A stretch of DNA of 64,000 bases from Candidatus Hydrothermarchaeum profundi (GCA_002011125.2 MTMF02000009.1:960989-1024988); one strand, 5' to 3'. Counted from the first letter of the stretch, positions 1 to 9,486 are shown. Notes: generated from the letters alone by a model not told the origin. Numbers and translations: made by a program.

Positions 1-2315
1 AGAAAGCAGTAGTTAGACTTTTTTTCAAAGGCGAGAAAGAGAACTTTATTGCTGAAGACGATACTTTTTATCCATACCTATATGTTTTGCCGACTACAGA
101 TGACTTAGACTTACTTAAGGAGAATATAAAGAGATTAGAACAAGTCGTGGATGTTAGTGAGGAGCATAAGATTAATGGAAGAGAGATTCTAGTGTTAAAG
201 GTTGTTGCCAAGCATCCTCAGGAAGTACCGAGATTACGTGCGATTTTAAAAGAAATTATTGGGCCTAACGCAGTATATGAACATGATATCCCGTTTGTTA
301 GGCGGTATCTTATTGATAAAAAATTAATTCCTCTCACGTGGGTGGAAATTGAAGGCGATACCGTTGATGGAGTACTAAAAATAAGAAACTTCAAGCCTAT
401 TGGAGGAAAATTTAACCCAGTTGTACTAGTCTTCGATATCGAAGTATATAATCCTAAAGGAGCTCCTAGGGCAGATAAAGATCCTATCATAATGATAAGT
501 TTAGCGTCCACTACAGGCCTGAGGAAAGTTTTGACTTGGAGGAAACTAGAGAGCGATATGGATTATGTGGAAGTTCTAGAAGATGAGAAAGCTATACTAA
601 AAAGATTCGAGGAAATAGTACGGGAAGAGAATCCTGATGTAATTGTAGGTTATAATACGGATAACTTTGACTTTCCATATATAAAGGAAAGGATTAAAAA
701 ACTAAATACGGAGTTAGGTTTGGGGTGGGATAATTCCGAAGCTATTGTAACTAAGAGGAGAGGTCTATATGAGGCTAAAGTTAAGGGGAGGCCCCATATA
801 GATATATACCCTATTGTAAGGAGGTCTATAAAGCTAACAAGCTATGTACTGGAAGATGTTGTAAGAGAGGTTTTAGAGGTAGATAAAGAGAAAATATCTA
901 GCGATAAGCTTTGGCAATACTGGGATCATGGAGGAAAAGAACTTCAAGAGTTAATAAAATACTCGCTGGAGGATGCCGATTTCACATTGCAACTATGTGA
1001 AAAGTTCTTACCTCTTTATATTGAACTTTCTAGACTCGTGGGACAGACGCTACATGATGTAAGTAGGATGACTGCTGGCCAATTGGTTGAATGGTTGTTG
1101 ATGAAAGAGGCTGCTAGTAGGGGAAGTCTTATTCCTAATAGAGCTGGTGGAGAAGAGTTTCACCGTAGGAGGGAGGAGACATATGTAGGTGGGTATGTAA
1201 AGGAACCTAAAAAAGGGCTTTCAGAGAACATAGCGGTTTTTGATTTTAGAAGCCTATATCCTAGCGTTATAGTAACTCATAATATAGACCCGTTTACCTT
1301 TAACACGGAGGGGAAAGGAGATAAAGCTCCCGAATTTGAATACTGGTTTGATAAAGAGAAAAAAGGGTTTATACCTGCTATATTAGAGAATCTGATTGAA
1401 AATAGGTTGAATATTAAAAAGAGGATGAAAAAAGAAGTAGATCCAGTAAAGAGGAGAATATTGGATGTAGAGCAAAGGGCTTTAAAAATACTTGCCAATA
1501 GTTTTTACGGATACATGGGGTATCCTAGGGCAAGGTGGTACAAGAAAGAATGTGCGGAGAGTGTAACATCCTTCGCTAGGATGTATATTAAAAAAGTCAT
1601 GAGTATAGCTGAAGAAAAATTCGGCTTAGAGGTTGTCTATGGTGATACGGATTCCCTTTTCGTCGTAGTTCCTGAAGGGAAAAAAGAGAAGGTATTTGAA
1701 TTTTTAGATTTAGTTAATAAGGAACTGCCTGGTATAATTGAACTCGAGTTTGAAGACTTTTATCCGCGAGGGCTATTTGTTACTAAAAAGAGGTACGCCC
1801 TGATAAATGAGGAGGGAAAAGTCATTGTTAAAGGCTTAGAATTCGTGCGTAGGGATTGGGCTCCTATTGCCAAGAAAACCCAAGAAAGAGTACTCCACGC
1901 TCTGTTAAAGGATGCTTCTCCAGAGAAAGCTGCACGGATAGTTAGGAAGGTCGTTGAGGACATAAGAAACAGGAGAGTATCACTAGAGGACATAACGATT
2001 TATACACAGCTTACTAAGAAGATTTCCTCATATAAGAATATTGAGCCCCATGTAGAAGTCGCTAAAAAACTTCAGGAAAGGGGAGTCGAGATTACTCCTG
2101 GCATGACCTTAGGGTATGTTATTGTAAAAGGTACTAAACTAATTTCGAAGAGAGCTGAGCCCGTTGAATTTGTTACCCTAGAGGATTATGACCCAGAATA
2201 TTACATAGAGAATCAAATAATGCCAGCTGTTTTGAGGATATTTGAGGCAACGGGATATTCGAAGGATTATCTTAAATTTGGTGTTACTCAGGAGAGTATT
2301 GAAAAATGGTTTTGA
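1..2315 (+). CDS. polB: DNA polymerase B family, 5' end cut by window edge
   Basis: Family B replicative/repair DNA polymerase with 3'-5' proofreading. The reading frame is open from base 3, and the residues before the first in-frame TTG (base 87), such as VVRLFFKGEKENF, match the usual archaeal PolB N-terminus, so the true start lies upstream of the window. Exonuclease motifs FDIEVY, NTDNFDFPY and YSLEDAD come first, then the YVGGYV linker motif. The polymerase motifs follow: DFRSLYPS (motif A, about base 1242), KILANSFYG (motif B) and YGDTDS (motif C, 1638-1655). All catalytic aspartates are present and no intein interrupts the motifs. The stop overlaps the next gene by 10 bases, so the two are probably co-transcribed. 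Confidence 0.96.
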   Translation, partial: KAVVRLFFKGEKENFIAEDDTFYPYLYVLPTTDDLDLLKENIKRLEQVVDVSEEHKINGREILVLKVVAKHPQEVPRLRAILKEIIGPNAVYEHDIPFVRRYLIDKKLIPLTWVEIEGDTVDGVLKIRNFKPIGGKFNPVVLVFDIEVYNPKGAPRADKDPIIMISLASTTGLRKVLTWRKLESDMDYVEVLEDEKAILKRFEEIVREENPDVIVGYNTDNFDFPYIKERIKKLNTELGLGWDNSEAIVTKRRGLYEAKVKGRPHIDIYPIVRRSIKLTSYVLEDVVREVLEVDKEKISSDKLWQYWDHGGKELQELIKYSLEDADFTLQLCEKFLPLYIELSRLVGQTLHDVSRMTAGQLVEWLLMKEAASRGSLIPNRAGGEEFHRRREETYVGGYVKEPKKGLSENIAVFDFRSLYPSVIVTHNIDPFTFNTEGKGDKAPEFEYWFDKEKKGFIPAILENLIENRLNIKKRMKKEVDPVKRRILDVEQRALKILANSFYGYMGYPRARWYKKECAESVTSFARMYIKKVMSIAEEKFGLEVVYGDTDSLFVVVPEGKKEKVFEFLDLVNKELPGIIELEFEDFYPRGLFVTKKRYALINEEGKVIVKGLEFVRRDWAPIAKKTQERVLHALLKDASPEKAARIVRKVVEDIRNRRVSLEDITIYTQLTKKISSYKNIEPHVEVAKKLQERGVEITPGMTLGYVIVKGTKLISKRAEPVEFVTLEDYDPEYYIENQIMPAVLRIFEATGYSKDYLKFGVTQESIEKWF

Positions 2316-2995
2316 AAGCGATTTTTTTCGACATAGATGATACTTTATATGACAGTAGCAAGCTAACAGCAATGGCTAGGATGAATTCTATTAAAGCTAT
2401 GATTGATTCAGGTCTACCCGAAAAAGACGAGAATAAAGTATATAAAATACTGGAGGGTATCATAGCAAAGTTTGGTCCGAACTATGGTAAGCATTACGAT
2501 GAGCTTCTGAGAGAGTTAGGGCTAAAATGGGATCCTAAGATAATTGCCGCCGGCGTTGTCGCATATGAGCATACTAAAGTTGGCTACCTGAAGCCGTTTC
2601 CCGGGGTTATCCCCACCTTATTAGAGCTGAAAAAGAATTATAAGATAGGCGTTATATCTAACGGCCTTGCGGTTAAACAGTGGGAAAAGCTTATTGGATT
2701 AGGTATTCATCATTTTATGGATATAGTGGTAACTTCAGAGGAAGTGGGTGTAGAAAAGCCCGATAAGAAAATTTTTGAGCATGCTATTAATGAGCTTGGA
2801 TTACTCCCAACTGAGTGTGTTATGGTGGGTGATAGGCTCGATACCGATATCGCAGGAGGCAAAGGGGTTGGAATGTACACTGTTCGTATAAAGAAAGGTA
2901 AGAGGGCAGCCGAGAAGTCAGGTATAGAGAATCTCCCAGATTATGAGACTAGCGATTTTAGCGAATTGCCAGGAATCTTGGAAAAAATAGAATAA
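2306..2995 (+). CDS. HAD superfamily hydrolase
   Basis: Predicted cytosolic phosphohydrolase of 229 residues. The nucleophile motif FFDIDDTLYDSS is at the N-terminus, followed by the motif II region ISNG, the motif III lysine in KPDKKIF, and the motif IV acidic patch GDRLDTDIAGG, so all four HAD motifs are in order. A helical cap lies between motif I and motif II. It resembles the archaeal TIGR02253-type HAD phosphatases. The substrate cannot be told from sequence. It starts inside the last codons of the polymerase gene, which suggests translational coupling. Confidence 0.88.
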   Translation: MVLKAIFFDIDDTLYDSSKLTAMARMNSIKAMIDSGLPEKDENKVYKILEGIIAKFGPNYGKHYDELLRELGLKWDPKIIAAGVVAYEHTKVGYLKPFPGVIPTLLELKKNYKIGVISNGLAVKQWEKLIGLGIHHFMDIVVTSEEVGVEKPDKKIFEHAINELGLLPTECVMVGDRLDTDIAGGKGVGMYTVRIKKGKRAAEKSGIENLPDYETSDFSELPGILEKIE

Positions 2996-2999
2996 TGAT

Positions 3000-3266
3000 A
3001 TGACTGGAAAAAAAGACTATTTAATTTACTTTGTAGCAATAGTAGTAGGCATAGTGGTTGAGATTTTGGGTATTAGGTTTGAGGGAGTGATGATGAGAAT
3101 GAATCTCTCAGCTAGAGTAGGATTTTTGATCTCTCTTTTTCTACTTATATTTAGCCCCTTTTTTACAACGGGAGTAATTGTTTACAAGCTCACTGGGGAA
3201 CTTATGAAAGGAGTAGTTCTCTCAGCATTAGTTTTTGCGCTTTCGCTGATTATTCTCTTGATATAA
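3000..3266 (+). CDS. Small membrane protein, function unknown
   Basis: A protein of 88 residues with three probable membrane segments, about residues 7-25, 38-60 and 68-88, joined by short polar loops. It begins 4 bases after the HAD hydrolase stop, so it is probably the last gene of the polB-HAD transcript. No conserved motif or signal peptide cleavage site is evident. I do not recognise a family. Confidence 0.6.
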   Translation: MTGKKDYLIYFVAIVVGIVVEILGIRFEGVMMRMNLSARVGFLISLFLLIFSPFFTTGVIVYKLTGELMKGVVLSALVFALSLIILLI

Positions 3267-3346
3267 ATAAATCTTCATTAAGTTTTTATTAGTCATGGAA
3301 TTATAATGGAAAACGATTCTTAAACATAAAAGCGAGCTGATGGTAG

Positions 3347-4234
3347 ATGAAAGAAAAAGAAAAATATCTAGAGGCTGGAAGGATAGCAGCAGAGGTAATG
3401 GATGAAGGGTACAGAGAGATAAAAGAAGGCGTAAAGCTATTAGATCTCGCTAATTATGTTGAAAAATTGATATATGAAAAGGGAGCTAAACCTGCGTTTC
3501 CGTGTAATATCTCGGTTAACTCGGTTGCTGCTCATTACTCGCCAGATGCATGGGATGAAACGGTGATTAAAAAGAGCGATCTGGTTAAGCTTGACTTAGG
3601 AGTGCATGTTAACGGATACATAGCTGACATCGCAAGATCGAAAATAGTTGGAGGAAATAAAAGCGATCTAATAAAGGCCGCGGAAGAAGCATTAGAAAAC
3701 GTGATTGAGGCAATAAAACCTGGTGTAACTACAAGCGAGCTTGGAGAAGCTGTTGAAAAGACCATCGAAAGCTACGGTTATAGGCCTATAGTAAATCTTA
3801 CTGGACACATGTTAACGAGGTGGAATTTACACGGCGGAATAACGATACCAAATATTAAAACCACTTCAGGAGAAACATTGAAAGAGGGCCAGGTTTTCGC
3901 TATCGAGCCCTTTGCTACGGATGGGGAAGGGAGGGTAGTGGATGAACCAAATGCCATAATTTTTAGATATCTGCAAGACCGCCCACTACGGATAAAAGAG
4001 GCGAGAGAGATATTAAAATACGTTAAAGATAATTATAATACCTTACCTTTTGCGGAAAGATGGATAGCCCATTTAGTCCCACGATTTAAACTTAACCAAG
4101 CTCTACGGCAACTCGTATTTACAAAAGCGATATATGCATATCATATTCTGAGAGAAAAAAAGAGGGGTCTTGTGTCACAGGCAGAACATACAGTAATAGT
4201 TACAAAGAATGGCTGTGAAGTCACGACTCTATGA
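3347..4234 (+). CDS. map: Methionine aminopeptidase, type II
   Basis: Removes the initiator methionine from nascent proteins. The metal ligands expected for the archaeal type II enzyme are all visible: D83, D94, H154, E187 and E280, with H63 in HYSPD and H162 in NLHGG as the catalytic histidines. These numbers agree within one residue with my memory of the Pyrococcus furiosus enzyme, and the length of 295 is the family norm. The stop overlaps the convergent FAD dehydrogenase gene by 14 bases. Confidence 0.96.
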   Translation: MKEKEKYLEAGRIAAEVMDEGYREIKEGVKLLDLANYVEKLIYEKGAKPAFPCNISVNSVAAHYSPDAWDETVIKKSDLVKLDLGVHVNGYIADIARSKIVGGNKSDLIKAAEEALENVIEAIKPGVTTSELGEAVEKTIESYGYRPIVNLTGHMLTRWNLHGGITIPNIKTTSGETLKEGQVFAIEPFATDGEGRVVDEPNAIIFRYLQDRPLRIKEAREILKYVKDNYNTLPFAERWIAHLVPRFKLNQALRQLVFTKAIYAYHILREKKRGLVSQAEHTVIVTKNGCEVTTL

Positions 4235-5597
4235 TGCCTTCTTTTTCCAATATTCCTCTTGCAGCCATGACCCCTGTTGCGGAAGCAATTATCAGTCCTC
4301 TAGAGACGCCTACACCATCTCCTGCTACAAATAGGTTAGGGATACTAGTTTCCATATTTTTGCCGACTTCAACTTGCATAGCATAAAACTTTATTTCTGG
4401 GGCATAAAGGAGAGTGGAGTCTGATGCAACCCCGGGTATGACTTTATCGAGTCCATCTAGGCCTTCTAAGATATTCGTTACGACTCTATGAGGCATAACC
4501 ATAGCTATATCCCCTGGAGTAGCGCCTAAGAAAGTAGGTTTTACGATACCGCTTTTAATCCTCTTCCAAGTAGACCTTCTGCCCCTTCTTAAATCTCCCA
4601 GTCTTTGGATCAGTGGTTCTCCCCCACCCAAAGTTGTGGCCGTTCTCGCTATTGATTCTCCATAGTCAGTCGTATTTTCTACCGGCTCAGTAAGCTCGAT
4701 TCGCGTTAAAAAAGCAAAATTAGTATTTTCTGACTCTTTATCTCTCAGAGAGTGACCGTTTACTCCGACATAACCTCTATAGACTTCTTTTACTACAAAT
4801 CCCCTATGATTTACACAGAAAGTTCTAACGAAGTCGTCATAAGTCTTAGTTATAATATGGAATTTTGGATCTCTATTAATCCGGCATACTGGGTCCATAA
4901 CAATTCCAGGAACTTCAACTCTTACTCCGACATCTATTGGCCCATGTCTCATATCAATTCCAAGTTTTTTTGCTTGCTCTACTATCCACGAAGCTCCAGC
5001 TCGACCAGGAGCGGCTATAATGTATTTAGCTTTAATTTTTTTTCCATTTTCTAATTCCACGCCATTTTTGATTATATTCCTGACCTGAGTCTTAAGGAGA
5101 AATTTCACTCCTCTATCTTTAAGAGTCTTTTCAATAGATGCTATTACTTCTGGAGTATGATCGCTCCCAATATGTCTCTGAGGTATCTGGACGAATTCTA
5201 TACCAGCTGAAGCAGCCTTCCTAGATAATTCTTCTTCCTCTAATGGGGTAGCTTGATAAAGTTTATCAGGTGCGCCGTGGGCTACATAAATACCATCGAC
5301 ATATTTTACCAATTCCCATGCTTCTCTCTCATTTAAGAATCTGTATAGATCTCCACCTATATCAGGTCTTATATTTAGGGTACCATCAGATAGTCCTCCT
5401 GCTCCCCCAACCCCACTCATAACATTACATGGATCGCACCCGATACAAATGCCCGTTTTTTCCATCGGGCACTTTCTCTGTGAAACGGTCTTACCCATGT
5501 CGATTATCAATATTTTAAGCTTACTTCGCTCTGACAGCTCAAGACCTGCAAAAAGACCTGCTGGTCCTGCTCCGATAATCACCACATCATACTCCAT
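4221..5597 (-). CDS. FAD-dependent dehydrogenase (COG2509-like)
   Basis: Predicted flavoprotein oxidoreductase of 458 residues. An N-terminal Rossmann dinucleotide motif (VVIIGAGPAGLFAGLEL) is followed by a cysteine group, C43 and then CIGCDPCNVMSG, and the glycine-rich GVGGAGGLSDGTLN. Near the C-terminus FVAGDGVGVSRGLIIA binds the FAD ribityl/phosphate in related enzymes. The layout matches uncharacterised FAD-dependent dehydrogenases rather than geranylgeranyl reductases, which lack the CxxCxxC group. Substrate and physiological role are unknown. It faces MobB across a 128-base divergent spacer. Confidence 0.8.
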   Translation of the reverse strand: MEYDVVIIGAGPAGLFAGLELSERSKLKILIIDMGKTVSQRKCPMEKTGICIGCDPCNVMSGVGGAGGLSDGTLNIRPDIGGDLYRFLNEREAWELVKYVDGIYVAHGAPDKLYQATPLEEEELSRKAASAGIEFVQIPQRHIGSDHTPEVIASIEKTLKDRGVKFLLKTQVRNIIKNGVELENGKKIKAKYIIAAPGRAGASWIVEQAKKLGIDMRHGPIDVGVRVEVPGIVMDPVCRINRDPKFHIITKTYDDFVRTFCVNHRGFVVKEVYRGYVGVNGHSLRDKESENTNFAFLTRIELTEPVENTTDYGESIARTATTLGGGEPLIQRLGDLRRGRRSTWKRIKSGIVKPTFLGATPGDIAMVMPHRVVTNILEGLDGLDKVIPGVASDSTLLYAPEIKFYAMQVEVGKNMETSIPNLFVAGDGVGVSRGLIIASATGVMAARGILEKEGIIES

Positions 5598-5725
5598 TTT
5601 TTAGCCCCATGAGTTTGCGTAGGTTCGACTATTTTAACCTTACGCAGATTATAGGCTAACGATTTGAAAAAATTTCCTAAAAAAGTTAGTAAGAAATATA
5701 TCCTATAAGCCTTTAATTGCACTTT

Positions 5726-6238
5726 ATGAAAATAGTGGCGGTAATAGGGGCTGGAAGGAAATCTGGTAAAACAACAACTATTGAGGCTCTTGTTAAAGAA
5801 CTTTCTGCTAGGAATTTTGAAGTTGGCACTATAAAACAAATACATGAGGAGGATTTTTCTATAGATAAGCCGTATAAGGATACTTGGAGACATGCCGAGG
5901 CTGGTGCGAAAATTGTAGTATCCGCAGCTCCTAACGAAGTGGCAGCTATTAAAAGGCTAAGGGACGGTGATAGGTTTTCTGAGGCTATGGGTTTCTTGGA
6001 AAAAGAGGATTTAGATTTTGTTATTATAGAGGGGAATCCTGGGGTGAGCGTAGATAAAATCCTTGCTATTAGAGATGCAACTTCAGCAGCCGATATCTTG
6101 ATGAAAGTGAAGAGAATATTGTTTATATCTACCTTATCACAGAATTTTGATAGTTCTAAATTTAATGTTCCCGTTTTTAATCCCTTAAAGGATCAGATTA
6201 AAATGATCGACTTTTTCCTAAATTCTTTGGATAAGTGA
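5726..6238 (+). CDS. mobB: MobB-like molybdopterin-guanine dinucleotide adapter GTPase
   Basis: GTP-binding protein that assists attachment of a nucleotide to molybdopterin or tungstopterin. The P-loop GAGRKSGKTTT is near the N-terminus, followed by KQIHEEDFSIDKPYKDTWRHAEAGA, which matches the MobB switch region with its D-W-R-H pattern. ATG 5726 is preferred over the in-frame TTG 5717, giving 170 residues beginning MKIVAVIGAG. It stands alone without mobA or moeA nearby. It implies molybdo- or tungsto-enzymes elsewhere in the genome. Confidence 0.88.
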   Translation: MKIVAVIGAGRKSGKTTTIEALVKELSARNFEVGTIKQIHEEDFSIDKPYKDTWRHAEAGAKIVVSAAPNEVAAIKRLRDGDRFSEAMGFLEKEDLDFVIIEGNPGVSVDKILAIRDATSAADILMKVKRILFISTLSQNFDSSKFNVPVFNPLKDQIKMIDFFLNSLDK

Positions 6239-6357
6239 CTTAGATTAATTCTATTAAAATCATCAAATTATTTTTAAATCCATGGTAACTTGTATGGCAC
6301 TGCGAGTTCTCCTATACGATTTTTTTCGTTAATAACTCACAAGAGAGATGAGGAACA

Positions 6358-7032
6358 ATGAAAAGCATAGTAGAACTATTTGCCAAGTCTCCTTTTAAGC
6401 CATTAGAACTGCATGTTGAAAAAGTAAAGCTCTGTTCAGATATGTTTAGGGAATGTGTAATTGCATATTGTAAAAGCGATTTTGAAAAAGCCGAGACTTT
6501 AGCTGTAGAGATTTCAAGAATAGAGCACGAAGCAGATAAAATTAAAAATTTTATTCGTGAACATCTTCCCAAAGGAATTTTTATGCCGGTGGATAGAGGA
6601 GACCTTCTCAATTATTTATCTGAACAAGACAAAGTCGCAGATTATATTGAGGAAACTGCTCTTACTCTTGCTCTTAGAAGAACTATGCTATCAGAAGACC
6701 TAAGAGAGGACTTTCTAGATCTCGCCAAAAAAACGTGCGACGTTGTAGATTTAATTCCTCTTACAGTTAAGAGCATGAGCGGGCTTTTAGAGACCTCTTA
6801 TCTAAAAAAAGGCGAGGGGAAGATAATGGAATACATAAGATTAATGAAAGAAAAAGAGGAACTTACAGATCAACTTGACTTAAAGATTAGGAAAGAACTC
6901 TTCGACAAAGAAGATGAATTTACACATGGTGAGTTTTTTCATTTAATGAGGACAATTAAGCTTCTTTCTAGGATTGCTGATCATGCAGAAAACTGTGGTG
7001 ATCGGATGCTTATTATGATAGCTAAGGTTTAA
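6358..7032 (+). CDS. DUF47 / PhoU-like protein
   Basis: All-helical cytosolic protein of 224 residues of the PhoU-related DUF47 family, with features such as SRIEHEADKIKNFIREHLPKG, the acidic DRGDLLNYLSEQDKVADYIEE and the closing RIADHAENCGDRM. These acidic and histidine-rich repeats bind metals in PhoU relatives. Family members commonly sit beside Pit-type phosphate transporters and regulate them, but no transporter is adjacent here. The next gene follows after 13 bases with a strong AAGGAGGT site, so they are probably co-transcribed. Confidence 0.82.
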   Translation: MKSIVELFAKSPFKPLELHVEKVKLCSDMFRECVIAYCKSDFEKAETLAVEISRIEHEADKIKNFIREHLPKGIFMPVDRGDLLNYLSEQDKVADYIEETALTLALRRTMLSEDLREDFLDLAKKTCDVVDLIPLTVKSMSGLLETSYLKKGEGKIMEYIRLMKEKEELTDQLDLKIRKELFDKEDEFTHGEFFHLMRTIKLLSRIADHAENCGDRMLIMIAKV

Positions 7033-7045
7033 GGAGGTAGATTAT

Positions 7046-7339
7046 GTGATTGAACCTAAGACTGAGATAATAATGGTGGGGCATATACTGGAAAAAGGAA
7101 TAGTATTCAAGCTCTATGAGGCGATAAAGGATATAGATGTAGATGTAAAGCACTGTGAAATATCATTTACAACACTTAAGGACGGTATAGAGGAGAAGAA
7201 ACCTTCTACCATGAGGTTCTATTTAATAGGGCCAAAAGAGGAAAGAGATAAGGCACTTAAGAAAATAGAGGAGCTGGCACAAGAAACTGGGTGCGGTGTT
7301 CAGAGAGTGGATTATGATAAACTTTGGGTTAAAACCTGA
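7046..7339 (+). CDS. Small alpha/beta protein, function unknown
   Basis: A protein of 97 residues starting at a GTG placed 7 bases after AAGGAGGT (7031-7038), a strong start signal. The predicted alternation of strands and helices, with VGHILEKGIVFKLYEAI, STMRFYLIGP and a final helix KALKKIEELAQETG, suggests a ferredoxin-like or ACT-like fold. It faintly resembles the small domain found in front of LOR/SDH-type enzymes, but I would not assign it. It is probably cotranscribed with the DUF47 gene. Its stop abuts the stop of the convergent AMMECR1 gene. Confidence 0.65.
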   Translation: MIEPKTEIIMVGHILEKGIVFKLYEAIKDIDVDVKHCEISFTTLKDGIEEKKPSTMRFYLIGPKEERDKALKKIEELAQETGCGVQRVDYDKLWVKT

Positions 7340-7966
7340 TTACTCAGATTTCTTAAAAGTTCTACAGAATACCGGCCCGTTTGGCTTTTCCTCGGAGAAT
7401 ATCACGCCTTTAAACCGATATACTTTCGTATTGATGTCAAACCAAGAGTCTGGGAGGAGCCCAGCTTTCATGCAGGTGTGAGATAGGAACTCTTCGGTGT
7501 CCCATCCAAATTCAACAGGGACTTGCGGTAATAAAAGCCCTCTATTTAAGCCTTTTTCAACTATTAAACCATCTTCCCCAATTTTTATAGTATCTAGATA
7601 ATCCTTTGGCGATTTAACTCTAATTAGTTCTGGTGGGGTAAGAATACTTACCTCTAAGATAATATGCTCAAGTTCATACTTAGTAAGATGAGGAAAGCGA
7701 GGGTCTTGGGTAGCTGCAGCTATCGCAGACTTTATAGTAGCATCTACTAGCGGCATAATTGGTTCTGGATAGCCTATGCATCCTCTAAGTTCCTTAGAAG
7801 GATAGGTCTCAATAGTTACAAAGACTCCTGCATTTTGTGATAATTTTTTAGGATATTCTTTTGGCGGGTCAATGACCCTACCCTCGCGTATATATTCAGT
7901 AATAGCTTTCCTAGCTAGTTTGACTAGAAATTCACCATCTTCTATAGAGTATTCTACTGGTTTCAT
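7340..7966 (-). CDS. AMMECR1 domain protein
   Basis: A cytosolic protein of 208 residues with the AMMECR1 signature LRGCIGYPEPIMPL and the C-terminal GFDTEEFLSHTCMKAGL-like segment. The family is conserved in archaea and eukaryotes. Its biochemical role is not firmly established, although links to RNA or nucleotide chemistry have been proposed and it often neighbours MEMO1-type proteins. Its start overlaps the stop of the upstream zinc-ribbon gene by 4 bases (ATGA), so the two are translationally coupled. Confidence 0.9.
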   Translation of the reverse strand: MKPVEYSIEDGEFLVKLARKAITEYIREGRVIDPPKEYPKKLSQNAGVFVTIETYPSKELRGCIGYPEPIMPLVDATIKSAIAAATQDPRFPHLTKYELEHIILEVSILTPPELIRVKSPKDYLDTIKIGEDGLIVEKGLNRGLLLPQVPVEFGWDTEEFLSHTCMKAGLLPDSWFDINTKVYRFKGVIFSEEKPNGPVFCRTFKKSE

Positions 7967-8343
7967 TTCGTGTAAAAAATATATCTTTTTGGGGCTAAAT
8001 ATCTTTTGTCCATTTTGAAATCACATCTCTTGCATTTGCTTCCTACTAAAGTCTCTTCACCCAACAGTCCCTTTACTTTGAGCTTTTCAAGTTCTCCCCC
8101 GCATATAAAACACTTCTTAGCCTCTTTATTAGATCTCCTCTTCTCAACGAATATTTTCACGTCAGGCATCTGTGAAGAAATTCTCTTGAGCCTTTCGACC
8201 GACAACTTGTAGTGGGGGTTATCCTTCCTTAATTTCCTTAATATCATATCTAAGAAGAGCTTTTGTGAATCTATTTCTTTATTTTTTTCCAAAACTACTC
8301 TAATAGCTCCTTGCACATCTTTTTCTTTTGGAATCTTGTACAT
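7963..8343 (-). CDS. Zinc-ribbon protein, function unknown
   Basis: A protein of 126 residues. The N-terminal 75 residues are helical and basic, in a winged-helix-like arrangement (KLFLDMILRKLRKDNPHYKLS). The C-terminal part holds a zinc ribbon, CFICGGELEKL followed by GSKCKRCDFKM, giving two CxxC pairs. This suggests nucleic-acid binding. It is coupled by ATGA overlap to AMMECR1 downstream. No specific family is recognised. Confidence 0.7.
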   Translation of the reverse strand: MYKIPKEKDVQGAIRVVLEKNKEIDSQKLFLDMILRKLRKDNPHYKLSVERLKRISSQMPDVKIFVEKRRSNKEAKKCFICGGELEKLKVKGLLGEETLVGSKCKRCDFKMDKRYLAPKRYIFYTK

Positions 8344-8376
8344 TTAGACTTAAATTGTAGATTCGAAATAAAAAAA

Positions 8377-8835
8377 TTATTCCTTCATAAGATCTCTAAC
8401 GGTTTTTTTTATTTTATCCCAATGGCTTCCATGCCAGTATATTTTGCCGCAATCCCTACATTCCCAGAACTCTTCAACCACTGCTAGTATCCCGCCGGGT
8501 ACTTTATTTTTAACTTTACCTTTTTCCAGCTTCTTGATTTCCCCGTTGCATAGAGGACAGCGGGAGTTTTCTGGAGTTTCTTTCAGAACTATTCCTTTAT
8601 TTCTAATAAGTTGCCTAAGCTGGTCTTGAAGCGAATTACTAGAAAAAAGAATGACTTCTCTACCACTCTTCAATGCTTTCTCAGCCAGCTCTGCGTCACG
8701 CGTTAAAATTACTCTTTTCGCTGCTTTATTGAGAACTTCTTCATCAGAGTAATACCTAGAATAAAGTACATCATATCCACTTAACCTTAGCCATCTAGCA
8801 AGCTTTCCCATCATAGAGTCTGCAATAAATCTCAT
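8377..8835 (-). CDS. Mut7-C RNAse domain protein
   Basis: A protein of 152 residues of the Mut7-C (PIN-like plus zinc ribbon) family. The PIN-like part starts RFIADSMMGKLARWLRLSGYD, with acidic residues D5 and the pair in TRDAELAEKA. The second half is a zinc ribbon, CPLCNGEIKKL and CRDCGKIYWHGSHWDK. The family is predicted to cleave RNA from its PIN-like fold, with no confirmed target. It lies in the same direction as the zinc-ribbon/AMMECR1 pair, 33 bases upstream, so it may lead that transcript. Confidence 0.88.
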   Translation of the reverse strand: MRFIADSMMGKLARWLRLSGYDVLYSRYYSDEEVLNKAAKRVILTRDAELAEKALKSGREVILFSSNSLQDQLRQLIRNKGIVLKETPENSRCPLCNGEIKKLEKGKVKNKVPGGILAVVEEFWECRDCGKIYWHGSHWDKIKKTVRDLMKE

Positions 8836-8937
8836 TTTAATACATTTAGTATAGTGATAAATTTTTAGGGACTAACCATAATCTTTTTATTTGCTAGATA
8901 TATTTATAACTGAAGAAAATAAACCGGAGGAATTTAA

Positions 8938-9486
8938 ATGGACACTGAGGTCAGAGTTAGGGAAGCAATGACAACAGATGTTATAACTGTAGATAAAAGT
9001 ACTTCCGTAGATGAAGCGGCTAAGTTGATGGCTGAAAAAAATATAGGAAGTCTCATAGTCGTTGAGGATCATAAGCCGGTAGGTATTGTAACAGAGAGGG
9101 ATATATCTTTTAGAGTGGTAGCCAAAGATAGAAAGCCCTCCACTGTAAAAGTAGGAGAAATAATGTCATCGCCCTTGAAGACAGTTGGACCTAATATTAG
9201 TCTAACAGAGGCTAGCAAAATTATGGCTAAAAATAATCTGAGGAGGCTCCCGGTAATAGACAAGGGGAAGCTTGTAGGCTTGATAACTAATAAAGATATC
9301 CTTGCCATAGCTCCAGAGCAAATTGAGATTCTTACCGAACTTTCGAGGATGAAAGAAGAGCCTATAGAAAAAGAAGTTCCAGATAAGGGAACATGCGAAA
9401 ACTGTGGAGACTATGGCGTAGAGTTATACGAAGTCAATGGAATCTTCGTTTGTGAAAGTTGTAGGGAGGAATTGGGTGGGGACTGA
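8938..9486 (+). CDS. Two-CBS protein with C-terminal zinc ribbon (CBS array gene 1)
   Basis: A cytosolic protein of 182 residues with a single Bateman module: CBS1 starts at REAMTTDVITVD and CBS2 at VGEIMSSPLKTV, each ending in the typical VGxxTxxD segment. The last 30 residues form a zinc ribbon, CENCGDYG and CESCREEL. CBS pairs usually bind adenine nucleotides or SAM, but the ligand here is unknown. GGAGG at 8926-8930 sits 7 bases before the ATG. This is the first of five consecutive CBS genes, and its 3' end overlaps the next one by 11 bases. Confidence 0.9.
   Translation: MDTEVRVREAMTTDVITVDKSTSVDEAAKLMAEKNIGSLIVVEDHKPVGIVTERDISFRVVAKDRKPSTVKVGEIMSSPLKTVGPNISLTEASKIMAKNNLRRLPVIDKGKLVGLITNKDILAIAPEQIEILTELSRMKEEPIEKEVPDKGTCENCGDYGVELYEVNGIFVCESCREELGGD

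Noticed and set aside
4221-5597. Geranylgeranyl reductase for the FAD protein
   Set aside because: Cysteine group CIGCDPC and the glycine-rich segment fit COG2509-type dehydrogenases better.
8006-8212. Opposite-strand frames inside the zinc-ribbon and neighbouring genes
   Set aside because: They are serine- and leucine-rich shadows of the real gene on the other strand, lack start signals and resemble no known protein.
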